Below, in pieces: positions 26,086 to 35,046 of a stretch of DNA of 64,000 nt. Made by a program: the position numbers and the translations under genes. Origin of the DNA: Casp-alpha2 sp036337015 (GTDB lineage: Bacteria > Pseudomonadota > Alphaproteobacteria > Rhodospirillales > Casp-alpha2); NCBI GenBank assembly GCA_036337015.1, contig JAYZEZ010000002.1:124001-188000 (forward strand), in the 5' to 3' direction. Position 1 is the stretch's first letter, and each line of letters opens with the position of its first letter. The notes beneath the pieces are model-generated. The model saw nothing but the letters and a program-made list of their open reading frames with translations, was not told the DNA's origin and did no database searches.

Positions 26086-27345
26086 ATGAGCAAGTCCCCA
26101 AAATCCAAATCAAGGTCCAAAGGAGCAGTAAAAAAGACGGCTCCCAAACGGAGCGCCTCTACCACTCGATCAAACAAACCTAAAAATAAAAAAGATGGGC
26201 CGTTTGTAAAAAAGACAGAAAAACAAAAAGATAGTATTTCAGATTTTGTATCTTCTCAAATCCAAAATAATGTTAATGAGACAAATTTAAAAAAACCCAT
26301 ACTGTCAATTTGTGCCATCTTGTTGATTATGGGAGGTTATTTTAGTTGGCCGTACTGGTCTTTTGCAATCAAGCCCTATTTCACAAAAGATCAATGGAGC
26401 ACAATATTTCAAAAACCTGAAGCTAAGCCTGCATCTAAAAAGATCGTAGAAATTTCAAGTGTAAGACTAGCCAAAGAACGTCGGCAACTGCAAATTTCTA
26501 TAAATGCTTTGATGGATCGTATGAATGCTATCGAAAAGGCAGTAACAGAAGTGAAGAGACTAGCGCAAACTACAACACCACTGCCTGAAAATTCGATTGA
26601 TAATGCTACACTTAACACTCTTGATGATCGTTTAAAAATACTTGAAAAAAATGATGCAAATTTAAGCGTCCTTCTAAAGCGAATTAAAGAAATCAAAGAA
26701 GACGAAATTAAGCGTAAAGAAAATCAAGCAAAGCCTAAAATAATAGAATCTGAAAATCTTGCGAAAAATTATGTGGTCGATAAAAACAACTCATTAAGTG
26801 GGAAAGCATCGCTTGTTTTAGCGACAGAAAATTTACGTAAAACCATAGATGCTGGTCTCCCCTTTAACGAGCAGCTTGAAGAATTAAATAAAATTTCTGG
26901 GAATCATCTAGGCGGTAAAGCTGCTTTTATAATATTAACAAAATACGCTAAGACTGGTGTTTTTTCTCTTCCGAACTTAAAAAAGCGTTATTTTAAATTA
27001 GCTGGCAAAATTGTGCAATCTTCACGTCTTGTTGACAATTCTAGTTGGCAATCACGAATTATAAATAAATTATCCTCAATCGTGAGTTGGCGAAGAATCG
27101 ATGGAAAAGGAAATAACACCTCAATTGACACGATTGTGGCATCAGCAGAAACAGAGCTAAAAGCCAATAATATAAAAACAACCGTTTCGTTATTGGAGGG
27201 CCTTTCCATAAATAGTAAGGCTGAAATCACAGCGAAAGAATGGTTAACTGACGCTAAAAATCACTTGGATGCCCAAAAAGCTATTAACTCTCTTTACATT
27301 CATTCTATTTCCCAACTCTCTTTGCCTAAGACTAGCAAGGACTAA
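26086..27345 (+). CDS. Mitofilin/Mic60-like inner membrane protein (COG4223)
   Basis: A 419-residue protein with a very basic, Lys/Ser/Pro-rich cytoplasmic N-terminus (residues 1-50), one membrane helix at about 71-92, a coiled-coil region at about 120-215, and a helical C-terminal part ending in EWLTDAKNHLDAQKAINSL. This is the layout of alphaproteobacterial Mic60, the relative of mitochondrial mitofilin that shapes membranes and contacts the outer membrane. Its position between hemD and hemY is the known alphaproteobacterial arrangement. The coiled coil and helix are read from composition. Confidence 0.82.
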   Translation: MSKSPKSKSRSKGAVKKTAPKRSASTTRSNKPKNKKDGPFVKKTEKQKDSISDFVSSQIQNNVNETNLKKPILSICAILLIMGGYFSWPYWSFAIKPYFTKDQWSTIFQKPEAKPASKKIVEISSVRLAKERRQLQISINALMDRMNAIEKAVTEVKRLAQTTTPLPENSIDNATLNTLDDRLKILEKNDANLSVLLKRIKEIKEDEIKRKENQAKPKIIESENLAKNYVVDKNNSLSGKASLVLATENLRKTIDAGLPFNEQLEELNKISGNHLGGKAAFIILTKYAKTGVFSLPNLKKRYFKLAGKIVQSSRLVDNSSWQSRIINKLSSIVSWRRIDGKGNNTSIDTIVASAETELKANNIKTTVSLLEGLSINSKAEITAKEWLTDAKNHLDAQKAINSLYIHSISQLSLPKTSKD

Positions 27346-27350
27346 TTGGA

Positions 27351-28709
27351 ATGTTTCGCTCGCTTGTTTTTTTTGTTGTTGTTGGTTTCCTTATTTGGGC
27401 AGCGATCACTTTATCAGATTTTCCGGGTATAGTTTCATTAGAGTGGGCCGGGTGGCGGATCGATACTTCTTTTGCAGTTTTACTAATTTTGGTTACCATC
27501 TTTTCATTAGCCATTGCATTAATTTACCAATTTATTCTATTTTTAAAGAAATCTCCAAAAAAAATACATGCGCGTTGGGCAGCTAAACGTCGTGAACGCG
27601 GGTATAGGGCTTTAACCCGAGGTATGGTAGCCGTTGCTGCAGGTGATGCAAATGAGGCACAGCAACAAGCAGCCCTTGCTGGTAATTTGTTAAATGAGCC
27701 ACCTCTTACATTGCTAGTATCAGCACAAGCAGCACAGATGCGAGGTGACGAGGGTGCCGCCATAAAATACTTTAATGCTATGGTCAATCGATCCGACACT
27801 AAGTTTCTTGGCCTTAAAGGACTGTATAATCAAGCTATTAAGCGTGGTGATAAAATCGAAGCATTGACTTTAGCAAGGCGCGCGCATCGCCTTGAACCAA
27901 AAAGCACTTGGGTCGCTAATGATATGTGTAACCTTCAAATTAGTAATGGAAAATGGCTAGATGCAAAAGTCTCTACTTCAGATCTAGAAAAACTAAAGCT
28001 TATGGATTCTAAGACAGCACAGCGGCAAAAAGCAATACTCCACTATCAATTATCAGAAGAAGCCCGGAATAAGAGAGATTTAATCTCCGCCAAAAACTAT
28101 TTACAAAAATGCATTAAGCAAGCACCTGACTTTATCCCGGCCATAATCAAATTGTCAGCAGATTGGATTCAAGACGGAAAATCGTCCAAGGCTATAAAAT
28201 TAATCGAGAAATCGTGGGAAACTTGCCCACATCCTGAATTAATAATTTCATATTTGAATGCCTGTGGCTCTAGCAAATCTATTGATAAAGTACGAGTAAT
28301 TAAAAAATTAACACGTAAGTGCCCCGACCATATAGAGAGTTTAATCGCCTTGTCCCAATATTCAATTGAAGCCAAGTTGTGGGGAAAGGCGCGCCAATAT
28401 TTAGAATTAGCTATGAAGAAAAATACATCCCCAGCCAGTCGAGTGTTTCGAATGATGGCAGAATTAGAAAAAAAAGAAAATGCAGATCATGTTAGTGCTC
28501 ACGATTGGTTGATTAAGGCCTCTCAAGCTAATGCTGATCCAATTTGGATCTGCAATAATTGTGGAAATAGTTCTAATTATTGGGCAGCCACTTGCGGTAA
28601 GTGTGAAAAATTTGACAGCTTTCGATGGGGAGAGCCCTATCAAGTCGTTGAAAAAATAAAAGCAACAAAAATTAATAAAAAAAATAAAAGCCAAAAATCG
28701 CCTGACTAA
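27351..28709 (+). CDS. hemY: HemY-like TPR membrane protein with C-terminal zinc-ribbon
   Basis: A 452-residue inner membrane protein of the HemY N-terminal family. Two helices at about residues 3-22 and 41-62 anchor it; WAAKRRERGYRALTRGMVAVAAGDANEA starts the TPR-type helical repeats, which I split here as WAAKRRERGYRAL then TRGMVAVAAG. The C-terminus has four cysteines (about 401, 404, 415, 418; CNNCG and CGKC) in a rubredoxin-like ribbon. Its exact role in tetrapyrrole metabolism is unsettled; it is not protoporphyrinogen oxidase. It starts five bases after the Mic60-like stop. Confidence 0.85.
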   Translation: MFRSLVFFVVVGFLIWAAITLSDFPGIVSLEWAGWRIDTSFAVLLILVTIFSLAIALIYQFILFLKKSPKKIHARWAAKRRERGYRALTRGMVAVAAGDANEAQQQAALAGNLLNEPPLTLLVSAQAAQMRGDEGAAIKYFNAMVNRSDTKFLGLKGLYNQAIKRGDKIEALTLARRAHRLEPKSTWVANDMCNLQISNGKWLDAKVSTSDLEKLKLMDSKTAQRQKAILHYQLSEEARNKRDLISAKNYLQKCIKQAPDFIPAIIKLSADWIQDGKSSKAIKLIEKSWETCPHPELIISYLNACGSSKSIDKVRVIKKLTRKCPDHIESLIALSQYSIEAKLWGKARQYLELAMKKNTSPASRVFRMMAELEKKENADHVSAHDWLIKASQANADPIWICNNCGNSSNYWAATCGKCEKFDSFRWGEPYQVVEKIKATKINKKNKSQKSPD

Positions 28710-28753
28710 AACTAGGGTGAAACACTTCTATTACATGAAGGAATTAAAAGAAG

Positions 28754-29587
28754 TTGGAAAACAAAGTATCGCCTATAAAAACTTATCGAGAATTTGTTAA
28801 GGATGAAACAATTTCCATTCGCACACGAACAATTTTGAGGAATGGATTGATAGGATTGCTTTCTTATAAAAGAACGCCAAATAAACCTGGCATAAGATTT
28901 CCTTATTACCATCACATCTTTGATGATGAGCGTAAGGGATTCGAACGACAATTGAAATACATGGCTAATTTGGGTGAATTCATCAGTCTCAATGACGCCG
29001 TTACACTCCTGACTAACAACGATCCTATAGATGGACATTATTTTTGTATAACTTTTGACGATGGGTTCAAAAACTGGGCTACAAATGCGGCGCCTTTATT
29101 GCTGGATGCAGGAGCTACTGCAACATTTTTTATAGTCACTGGATACATCGGAACTTCGATTGAATCTGACCAAAAAAAACTCTTAGGCTTTTATAAGAAC
29201 AATGATCGACTTATGGAATTTTTGAGCTGGAACGATTGCCGGGCCTTGACAGATGCCGGTATGATTATCGGCTCCCATACAATTAATCATGCCCACTTAG
29301 CAAGTTTAACCGATGATGAGGCAAGGTTAGAATTAAAGGGGTCTAAAAAAATAATTGAGGAAAAACTAGGGCGTCCATGCGATCATTTTTGTTGCCCCTA
29401 TGGAATTGAAGGAAAGGATTTTTTTAGCAAAAATCATCCTAAAATGGCAAAAGAAATTGGATACAAATCTTTTCTAACAGGCCAACGTGGCTCAATGCAC
29501 AAGGGAACGTCAGATATGATAATAAAGCGTGATCATTTGTTAGCTGGTTGGGACAACTATCAGCTTAAATACTTTTTTTCATCATGA
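28754..29587 (+). CDS. Polysaccharide deacetylase (NodB homology) family protein
   Basis: A 277-residue carbohydrate esterase family 4-type protein. CITFDDGFKNW holds the catalytic Asp and metal Asp, GSHTINHAHLASL the two metal histidines, and HFCCPYG the later motif. RFPYYHHIFDDERKGFERQL before them fits the usual lead-in. No signal peptide is visible, so it may act in the cytoplasm or at the membrane. The start is TTG at 28754 with a weak ribosome site. It overlaps the following GNAT-like gene by ATGA, so the pair works together. The substrate is unknown. Confidence 0.8.
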   Translation: MENKVSPIKTYREFVKDETISIRTRTILRNGLIGLLSYKRTPNKPGIRFPYYHHIFDDERKGFERQLKYMANLGEFISLNDAVTLLTNNDPIDGHYFCITFDDGFKNWATNAAPLLLDAGATATFFIVTGYIGTSIESDQKKLLGFYKNNDRLMEFLSWNDCRALTDAGMIIGSHTINHAHLASLTDDEARLELKGSKKIIEEKLGRPCDHFCCPYGIEGKDFFSKNHPKMAKEIGYKSFLTGQRGSMHKGTSDMIIKRDHLLAGWDNYQLKYFFSS

Positions 29588-30720
29588 CAAATTCGTTAAG
29601 GGCCCAATTACGAAATGCAACCTTGGATGATGCTTTATCAATCACTGAATTCCTAGTGGAATTGGGATTAAGCATGCCTAAAGGAAAAGATAATATTTTG
29701 TTACATTGGGAGGAGTTATGGCGCAACAACCCAGCTTTAAAGCATCATGGCAACACCCCGGAACTAGGGTGGGTTCTAGAAGATGCAAATAACCTAGTTG
29801 GATTTTTTGGAAACATTCCTCAAGTCTCTTATTTTCACGGAACGCCTGTTCGTGTATCAAGCGCCCGTGCCTGGGCAGTACACAAAGCCTATCGAAATCA
29901 AACAGACCAATTGTGTAGGGCCTTTTTTAATCAAAGGAGTGCAGATGTAGTGCTAATTTCATCTGCCAACGCTCCTGCTGGAAAACGATGCCTTGAATTT
30001 GGTGCTTCTGCAATTCCACAGCCAGATTATGAAAAAATCCTTTTTTGGGTGCTTAATGCAAGCGCATTTTTACGCGCTGGACTAAGAAAAAAAGGCTACG
30101 GTGGTTTGGCTGCTAATTTTTTTGGTATATTAGGAGCAGTGGCTTTAAATGCTCGAATGCGATTAGGAGGACAACGGCCTTTTTCAATTATTAATGGAAT
30201 TACGATAAAAACCATTAATGATATTGATCTTAGTTTTGATCAACTATGGCTAAAAAAAATAAAGGAGTTACCAGACCAATTTTTATCTTGTAGAAACGCT
30301 GAAACGCTGCGTTGGTATTTTAAGCTTAGCTCATCATCGGCGCAAACTCGAATTATTTGTCATAAAACTAAGGGTGAATTGAACGGTTATGCCGTGGTCG
30401 TTCGTGAAGACGTGCCAAACATAGGACTCAAAAGATTAAAGATTGCAGATATATTTGTTTCCAAGAATGACCCCGCTATAATAGATGCACTACTAACTGC
30501 TGCATATGAATATGGATTAGCAAAGAGGTGTGATGTTCTTGAAATTATCGGTTTGGACAAAACCCTACGCAGCCAAGTTCTAAAACATAAACCATTCTCA
30601 CGGTCCATGGCAGTATTCCCGTTCTATTATAAAGCTTTAAGGCAAGACTTGCAGAAGCCATTAAACTCAGAAAATAGCTGGTCTGCAACCGCCTATGACG
30701 GTGACACCGCTTTACTTTAA
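29584..30720 (+). CDS. GNAT-like acyltransferase-fold protein
   Basis: A 378-residue protein that resembles GNAT N-acyltransferases. AQLRNATLDDALSITEFLVE is a typical GNAT start; GWVLEDANNLVGFFGNIPQ and RVSSARAWAVHKAYRNQT fit the central sheet and acyl-CoA region. The second half, with GYAVVVREDV and LLTAAYEYGLAKRCDVLEI, may be another GNAT repeat, as in Fem-type proteins. It is coupled to the deacetylase by a four-base overlap, suggesting deacetylation then re-acylation of a glycan; this is inference. It is the last gene before tRNA-Thr. Confidence 0.55.
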   Translation: MTNSLRAQLRNATLDDALSITEFLVELGLSMPKGKDNILLHWEELWRNNPALKHHGNTPELGWVLEDANNLVGFFGNIPQVSYFHGTPVRVSSARAWAVHKAYRNQTDQLCRAFFNQRSADVVLISSANAPAGKRCLEFGASAIPQPDYEKILFWVLNASAFLRAGLRKKGYGGLAANFFGILGAVALNARMRLGGQRPFSIINGITIKTINDIDLSFDQLWLKKIKELPDQFLSCRNAETLRWYFKLSSSSAQTRIICHKTKGELNGYAVVVREDVPNIGLKRLKIADIFVSKNDPAIIDALLTAAYEYGLAKRCDVLEIIGLDKTLRSQVLKHKPFSRSMAVFPFYYKALRQDLQKPLNSENSWSATAYDGDTALL

Positions 30721-30805
30721 TTTAAAAACACCTAAAGGCCTCTCTTTTATGTGAACAAGTTGGACTACAAGAAATCCTTAGAGTATATAGAAATTAGGTG
30801 GGTAT

Positions 30806-30881
30806 GCCGCTTTAGCTCAGTTGGTAGAGCACAGCATTCGTAATGCTGGGGTCACAAGTTCGAATCTTGTAAGCGGCACCA
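30806..30881 (+). tRNA. tRNA-Thr (anticodon CGU)
   Basis: A 76-base cloverleaf. The acceptor arm GCCGCTT pairs with AAGCGGC, the D-arm is GCTCAGTTGGTAGAGC, the anticodon stem CAGCA/TGCTG encloses TTCGTAA with anticodon CGT, and the T-arm is ACAAGTTCGAATCTTGT. The discriminator A and an encoded CCA are present. The CGU anticodon reads ACG threonine codons. No phage or integrase gene lies beside it. Confidence 0.95.
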
Positions 30882-31112
30882 CCTGATTATCCCAATAATA
30901 TCCATCTTCAGTAGTGAGTAAGGCAACCTGTGAACAGAAGGTGAAGTCGTACTGCAACAACATGCCACGTGTAATGGGATGCTATCAGTTTATCTCTTGC
31001 GGTAATACCCAAAACAATGAAAGAATCTCTCGTTCACATATGACTATATCTGGATGAACTGGTTGTTTTTAAAACTTTATTTATTTGTTTGTCTATCATG
31101 AATCATAAAGGC
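30882..31112. other. Intergenic stretch after the tRNA
   Basis: These 231 bases between tRNA-Thr and the convergent nucleotidyltransferase show no coding sequence, tRNA fragment or strong hairpin. No repeat of the tRNA 3' end was noticed. Confidence 0.4.
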
Positions 31113-31844
31113 TTAAATAAAAGGCGCTAGAAGCTCCGGGGCACGCTCAAAATCTTCCGGAGTGCCAATATCAATAAAGATGCCTTCCCCTATAAAAGCT
31201 GCGAGTGTACAAGATGGCAATTTTGTGAAAACATCATACTCTAAAGATGATCCAGGCATATGACAAATTGTCTCAAGCATGGCTGTAGAGAACAGATAAA
31301 TACCGGTGCTAATTATGCCAGGCCCAGTTTTTTTAGGATTTTTTTCACAAAAGGCCTGAACTTTTCCATCACTAGAAATTTTCAACTGACCAAACCGCGT
31401 TGTATCATCAACATTAGAACAAAGAATCGACGCCTTTTGACTGCCTGCTTTAAAAGAATGAACAAATTTACATAAGTCAGCGGAAAAAAAACTATCTCCG
31501 TTCATAATCAATACAGGGTTTGTATTAATCTGCTGACGCACAAATCTTATGCTACCTGCAGTACCCAAAGGACTTGATTCAACTTTGATAATAATTTCAA
31601 TCCCATCAGGCGGATTAGAATTTATATATTGTAAAATGTTTTCCGCTAAATAACCTAGGGATAGCACCACACGCTGTACACCAAAATATTTTAGTCTAGA
31701 AATTAACAAGTCTAAAAAAAATTTATTGCCAATTGGCGCTAGTAGCTTTGGTGTGTTTCCTAGTGTATTTTTAATTCTCGTTCCCTGACCACCAGCCAAA
31801 ATCACAATATCGATGTTCTTTAAGCAGTCCAAAAGAGAAACCAT
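31113..31844 (-). CDS. NDP-sugar nucleotidyltransferase, HddC-like
   Basis: A 243-residue nucleotidyltransferase activating a sugar 1-phosphate. IVILAGGQGTRIKNTLGNTP with KLLAPIG is the nucleotide loop; LIMNGDSFFSADL has the metal Asp; FCEKNP, GPGIISTGIYLF and FIDIGTPEDFERA complete the fold. Length and sequence resemble HddC (D-glycero-D-manno-heptose 1-phosphate guanylyltransferase) more than RfbA or GlmU. ATG at 31844 is preferred over an adjacent TTG. It is the last gene of the second sugar cassette. The sugar and base are not proven. Confidence 0.78.
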   Translation of the reverse strand: MVSLLDCLKNIDIVILAGGQGTRIKNTLGNTPKLLAPIGNKFFLDLLISRLKYFGVQRVVLSLGYLAENILQYINSNPPDGIEIIIKVESSPLGTAGSIRFVRQQINTNPVLIMNGDSFFSADLCKFVHSFKAGSQKASILCSNVDDTTRFGQLKISSDGKVQAFCEKNPKKTGPGIISTGIYLFSTAMLETICHMPGSSLEYDVFTKLPSCTLAAFIGEGIFIDIGTPEDFERAPELLAPFI

Positions 31845-31852
31845 CAAAATAA

Positions 31853-32797
31853 CTAAACGTTAGAATAAGTTGAATTACGGATCATCCGATAGCCTTTTTT
31901 TAGCTCTATAATACCATCGTCCAATGAATATTTTGGGACAAACCCCGTGGCCTCAATTTTTTCATTAGACACAATATAATCACGCTTGTCAGGATCTTCT
32001 CCAATGGGTGCTTCTAAAAAAGAAAAATTAGGTATATGTGTTTTTATTTTTTTGCAAAGCTCCAATTTAGAAAGATTAGCATCTGACAAACCAACATTGT
32101 ACGACTGGCCCTTCATATCATTAAAATTTTTAAAAACATGACAAAATGCCCTAGCAACATCCCGAATATGTATGTAGTTACGCTTAAAATGACTTTCAAA
32201 TAACACCACAGTGCGATCAAAAACTGCACGATAAACAAAATCGTTAACCAGTAAATCTATACGAGGCCGTGGCGACATCCCAAATACTGTGGCAAGACGA
32301 AATGATACAGAGTTTTTTCTTTCCATTACGGCAGCCTCTGCAGAAACCTTGTCCCGACCGTAAAGCGAAACTGGATTCAATGGCGAATTCTCTGTGCACA
32401 ATTTACCATCTTCTCCAATTCCATATCCGGAATTCGTATTTGGCAAAACTACCAACTGTTCAGAACTCAACATCTCAAGCAACATTAATACGGCATCTAA
32501 ATTTGTACTAGTAGCTGCAATGGGATCTTTATCACACAATGGAGCCCCAACCAGGCCTGCAAGGGGGACTATAATATCAGCATCATTAATTAATTTTTTG
32601 ATTGTATTCTTATCCCTAGCATCTCCATTGACTAAATTAAACCGTGGATGGTGACATACGCCTGCTAGGCTAGACTGGCGCCACATAAAATTATCTAAAA
32701 CAGTCACTGAATGTCCAACATGAAGAAATACTGGTGTTAAAACTGAGCCCAGATAACCTGCACCTCCAGTAATTAGAATATTTTTTCCATCTGTCAT
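31853..32797 (-). CDS. NAD-dependent epimerase/dehydratase (extended SDR)
   Basis: A 314-residue SDR. NILITGGAGYLGSVLTPVFL is the NAD fold; IIVPLAGLVGAPLCDKDP, the active-site YGRDK (Tyr-x3-Lys) and RLATVFGMSPRPRIDLLVND are family motifs; NYIHIRDVARAF and YNVGLSDANLSK follow. It could be a 4-epimerase or a 4-keto reductase of a nucleotide sugar. In this cassette a reductase or epimerase finishing the deoxy sugar is expected. It starts 23 bases after the ColD-like gene and ends eight before the nucleotidyltransferase. Confidence 0.8.
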   Translation of the reverse strand: MTDGKNILITGGAGYLGSVLTPVFLHVGHSVTVLDNFMWRQSSLAGVCHHPRFNLVNGDARDKNTIKKLINDADIIVPLAGLVGAPLCDKDPIAATSTNLDAVLMLLEMLSSEQLVVLPNTNSGYGIGEDGKLCTENSPLNPVSLYGRDKVSAEAAVMERKNSVSFRLATVFGMSPRPRIDLLVNDFVYRAVFDRTVVLFESHFKRNYIHIRDVARAFCHVFKNFNDMKGQSYNVGLSDANLSKLELCKKIKTHIPNFSFLEAPIGEDPDKRDYIVSNEKIEATGFVPKYSLDDGIIELKKGYRMIRNSTYSNV

Positions 32798-32820
32798 GAG
32801 CTCAAGGGCTTCCTGCTTGT

Positions 32821-33984
32821 TTAAAGAGAGTTTAATATATCACGTAATTTTAATATTTGTTGACTTAGATCATAAGGATGGTTGCCAACAAAAAACCCTT
32901 GATCATGAACAATATCAGCATTCGCTAATTGGTCTACAATATCATAATCAAAATATTTTATCGCATCGTGGCGAGGGAAGCATCCTCCAGTTACCATCCT
33001 AAATCCTATTTCAGCTTCTTTCAAAGGAGCAAAAACATCTGTCCTATCTAAACCAGATTCTGGCCGCACAATCATAGGAAAACAAAATGATGAACTTTTT
33101 CCATTTTCACGTTGAATTATAAAATTTTTATGACCTGTAAAACAATCTTGAAATAGCTTTAGATTAGCGCGTCTCTGAGCTGTCATCTTAGGTAGTTTTT
33201 TCAACTGCTCTAACCCAACTGCTGCATTAATCTCCTGTGGGCGCACATTGTAGCCAGGCAGGACAAACCGATAAGCCTCCGCAAATGAATCCTCACCAGG
33301 AGGAAATATCTTTGCATCTTTAGGAACATCGCGCACCCAACCATGGGCTCTTATAGATCTACAAAGGCCATCTATTTCCATAGAGTTTGTTAGGACCATA
33401 CCGCCTTCGCCAGTAGAAATGTGGTGGGAGAAGAAAAAGCTGAAAGTACTTATATCGCCAAATGTGCCTGCTTTTTTGTCCCCTAATTCTGCATCAAGTG
33501 ACTCACAATTATCTTCAAACATAAAAAGCTCGTTTGCATCTGCAAAAGATCGAATTTCATCAAGAGCCGCAGGATTTCCAAGAATGCTAACTGCAAAGAT
33601 CGCCCGTGTTTTTGGACTTAAAGCATTTTTTAACTGTGAGACATCAATGTTTAAAGTATCTATTTCAACATCTACAAAACGTAATTTAAGTCCATATTGT
33701 TGCAAGGGATGATAAGTGGTCGACCAAGAAATTGCTGGAACAATTATTTCATCTCCTGGCAATAGAGGAGAGGTTGTTAAATAAAATAAGCTGGCAACTG
33801 CAATAAGATTGGCCGAAGATCCAGAATTAACCATAATGGCATACTTAGAACCATGGTAATCAGCAAATGCCTTCTCAAAGGCTTCAACTTCAGGACCAAG
33901 AGTATAGCGACCACTGTCTAATACACGCTCGATAGCTTCACGTTCCTCTCGCCCCCAAGTGTCGGCTGCAAGTTCCCAAAACAT
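32821..33984 (-). CDS. ColD-type PLP-dependent nucleotide-sugar 3-dehydratase
   Basis: A 387-residue member of the DegT/DnrJ/EryC1 fold. The PLP-lysine is replaced by histidine at residue 188 in FFFSHHISTGEGGMVL, as in ColD and RfbH/E1, which remove the C3 hydroxyl instead of transaminating. MVNSGSSANLIAVASL, VVPAISW-like IVPAISWSTTYHP and FEDNCESLDAELG hold the cofactor site. Length matches ColD (about 388); no Cys-x-Cys was found, so an RfbH-type iron-sulfur cluster is unlikely. The gene starts right after the E1-beta stop. The product is probably a 3-deoxy-4-keto sugar nucleotide. Confidence 0.8.
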   Translation of the reverse strand: MFWELAADTWGREEREAIERVLDSGRYTLGPEVEAFEKAFADYHGSKYAIMVNSGSSANLIAVASLFYLTTSPLLPGDEIIVPAISWSTTYHPLQQYGLKLRFVDVEIDTLNIDVSQLKNALSPKTRAIFAVSILGNPAALDEIRSFADANELFMFEDNCESLDAELGDKKAGTFGDISTFSFFFSHHISTGEGGMVLTNSMEIDGLCRSIRAHGWVRDVPKDAKIFPPGEDSFAEAYRFVLPGYNVRPQEINAAVGLEQLKKLPKMTAQRRANLKLFQDCFTGHKNFIIQRENGKSSSFCFPMIVRPESGLDRTDVFAPLKEAEIGFRMVTGGCFPRHDAIKYFDYDIVDQLANADIVHDQGFFVGNHPYDLSQQILKLRDILNSL

Positions 33985-35046
33985 CTAAAAAGGACCTCGA
34001 AAGGCTACTTCATGCGGCAGAATTGGTTCAACATCTGGCTTCCATTGTTTTTCCTTGGGACGAACCATTGAAAAGGCTCGAGTGGCAATCGAAGCGGCGT
34101 TTGGATAAAAAAGTTTTTCTAACGTGGGAGTTGTTGGGCAAGTCGTAGAAGCATAGCCCATCCGACCAACCGACGACAAACTTGCCTGTTCACACACAGC
34201 AGCAACAATTTCAGCTCCCGCTCCAGCAGTAGTCCATGCATTATCAACTACGAGTAGTTTTCCAGTTCGTTTTGCAGAACTTGCAATGGAATCTATGTCC
34301 AAAGGCATAAGTGATACTGGGTCAATGACTTCAGCAGAAATACCAACTTCAGATAGCAAATCTCTGGCAGCCAAGCATTCTATAAGCATATAGGAGATGC
34401 CAACAAGCGTTATATCTGAGCCCTCTCCAACAACTCGAGCGTTCCCAAAATCAACTATATATGGATCCACTGGCACTGGAGCGTCGGTTGAATATAATAA
34501 ACGATGTTCAACAAATATTACGGGATTGTTATCTCGAATGGCAGCCATCATACACCCCTTCGCATCATAGGCATTTGTAGGCGCCACAACTTTAAGGCCA
34601 GGAACATGCATGAACATGGAATGCAAGCCTTGACTATGCTGAGCACCCTGGCCCCATGATTTTCCTATGATAGACCGAGCAACCATTGGAACCTTAGTTT
34701 GCCCCCCGTACATATAATGCGCCTTAGCAGCCATATTGATTAGTTGGTTCATGCATAAAAGTAAGAAATCCATGCGTATATGAACATGAATGGGGCGCAT
34801 ACCAGCCATCGCCGAACCAATACAAATACCGGTAATCGCATCTTCTGATAGAGGTGTATCCATCACACGCTCAGATCCAAATTTTTCTAATAAACCTTGT
34901 GTTGTTCCTTGTATCCCCTTGTGATCATCAACGTTAAGGCCAATAACAAAAACGTTTTCATCCAATTCCATTTCTTGTTCGACTGCTTCATTCAATGCAT
35001 CGACATAACTCAGGATTCTAACATTTAAATCAGTCTGCGTAGACAT
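33985..35046 (-). CDS. TPP-dependent E1 beta subunit (transketolase-like)
   Basis: A 353-residue homologue of pyruvate/acetoin dehydrogenase E1-beta. YVDALNEAVEQEMELDENVF opens the pyrimidine-binding domain; DTPLSEDAITGICIGSAMAG carries the conserved Glu region; GQGAQHSQGLHSMFMHVPGL is classic for E1-beta. The C-terminal transketolase domain includes LLVVDNAWTTAGAGAEI. ATG at 35046 overlaps the E1-alpha stop; the open frame continues 63 bases further inside E1-alpha. With no E2 or E3 gene near, it likely moves a two-carbon unit in sugar synthesis, not to lipoyl. Confidence 0.85.
   Translation of the reverse strand: MSTQTDLNVRILSYVDALNEAVEQEMELDENVFVIGLNVDDHKGIQGTTQGLLEKFGSERVMDTPLSEDAITGICIGSAMAGMRPIHVHIRMDFLLLCMNQLINMAAKAHYMYGGQTKVPMVARSIIGKSWGQGAQHSQGLHSMFMHVPGLKVVAPTNAYDAKGCMMAAIRDNNPVIFVEHRLLYSTDAPVPVDPYIVDFGNARVVGEGSDITLVGISYMLIECLAARDLLSEVGISAEVIDPVSLMPLDIDSIASSAKRTGKLLVVDNAWTTAGAGAEIVAAVCEQASLSSVGRMGYASTTCPTTPTLEKLFYPNAASIATRAFSMVRPKEKQWKPDVEPILPHEVAFRGPF

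Noticed and set aside
30806..31112. tRNA-Thr as an island attachment site
   Set aside because: No integrase and no repeat of the tRNA 3' end were seen near the second sugar cassette.
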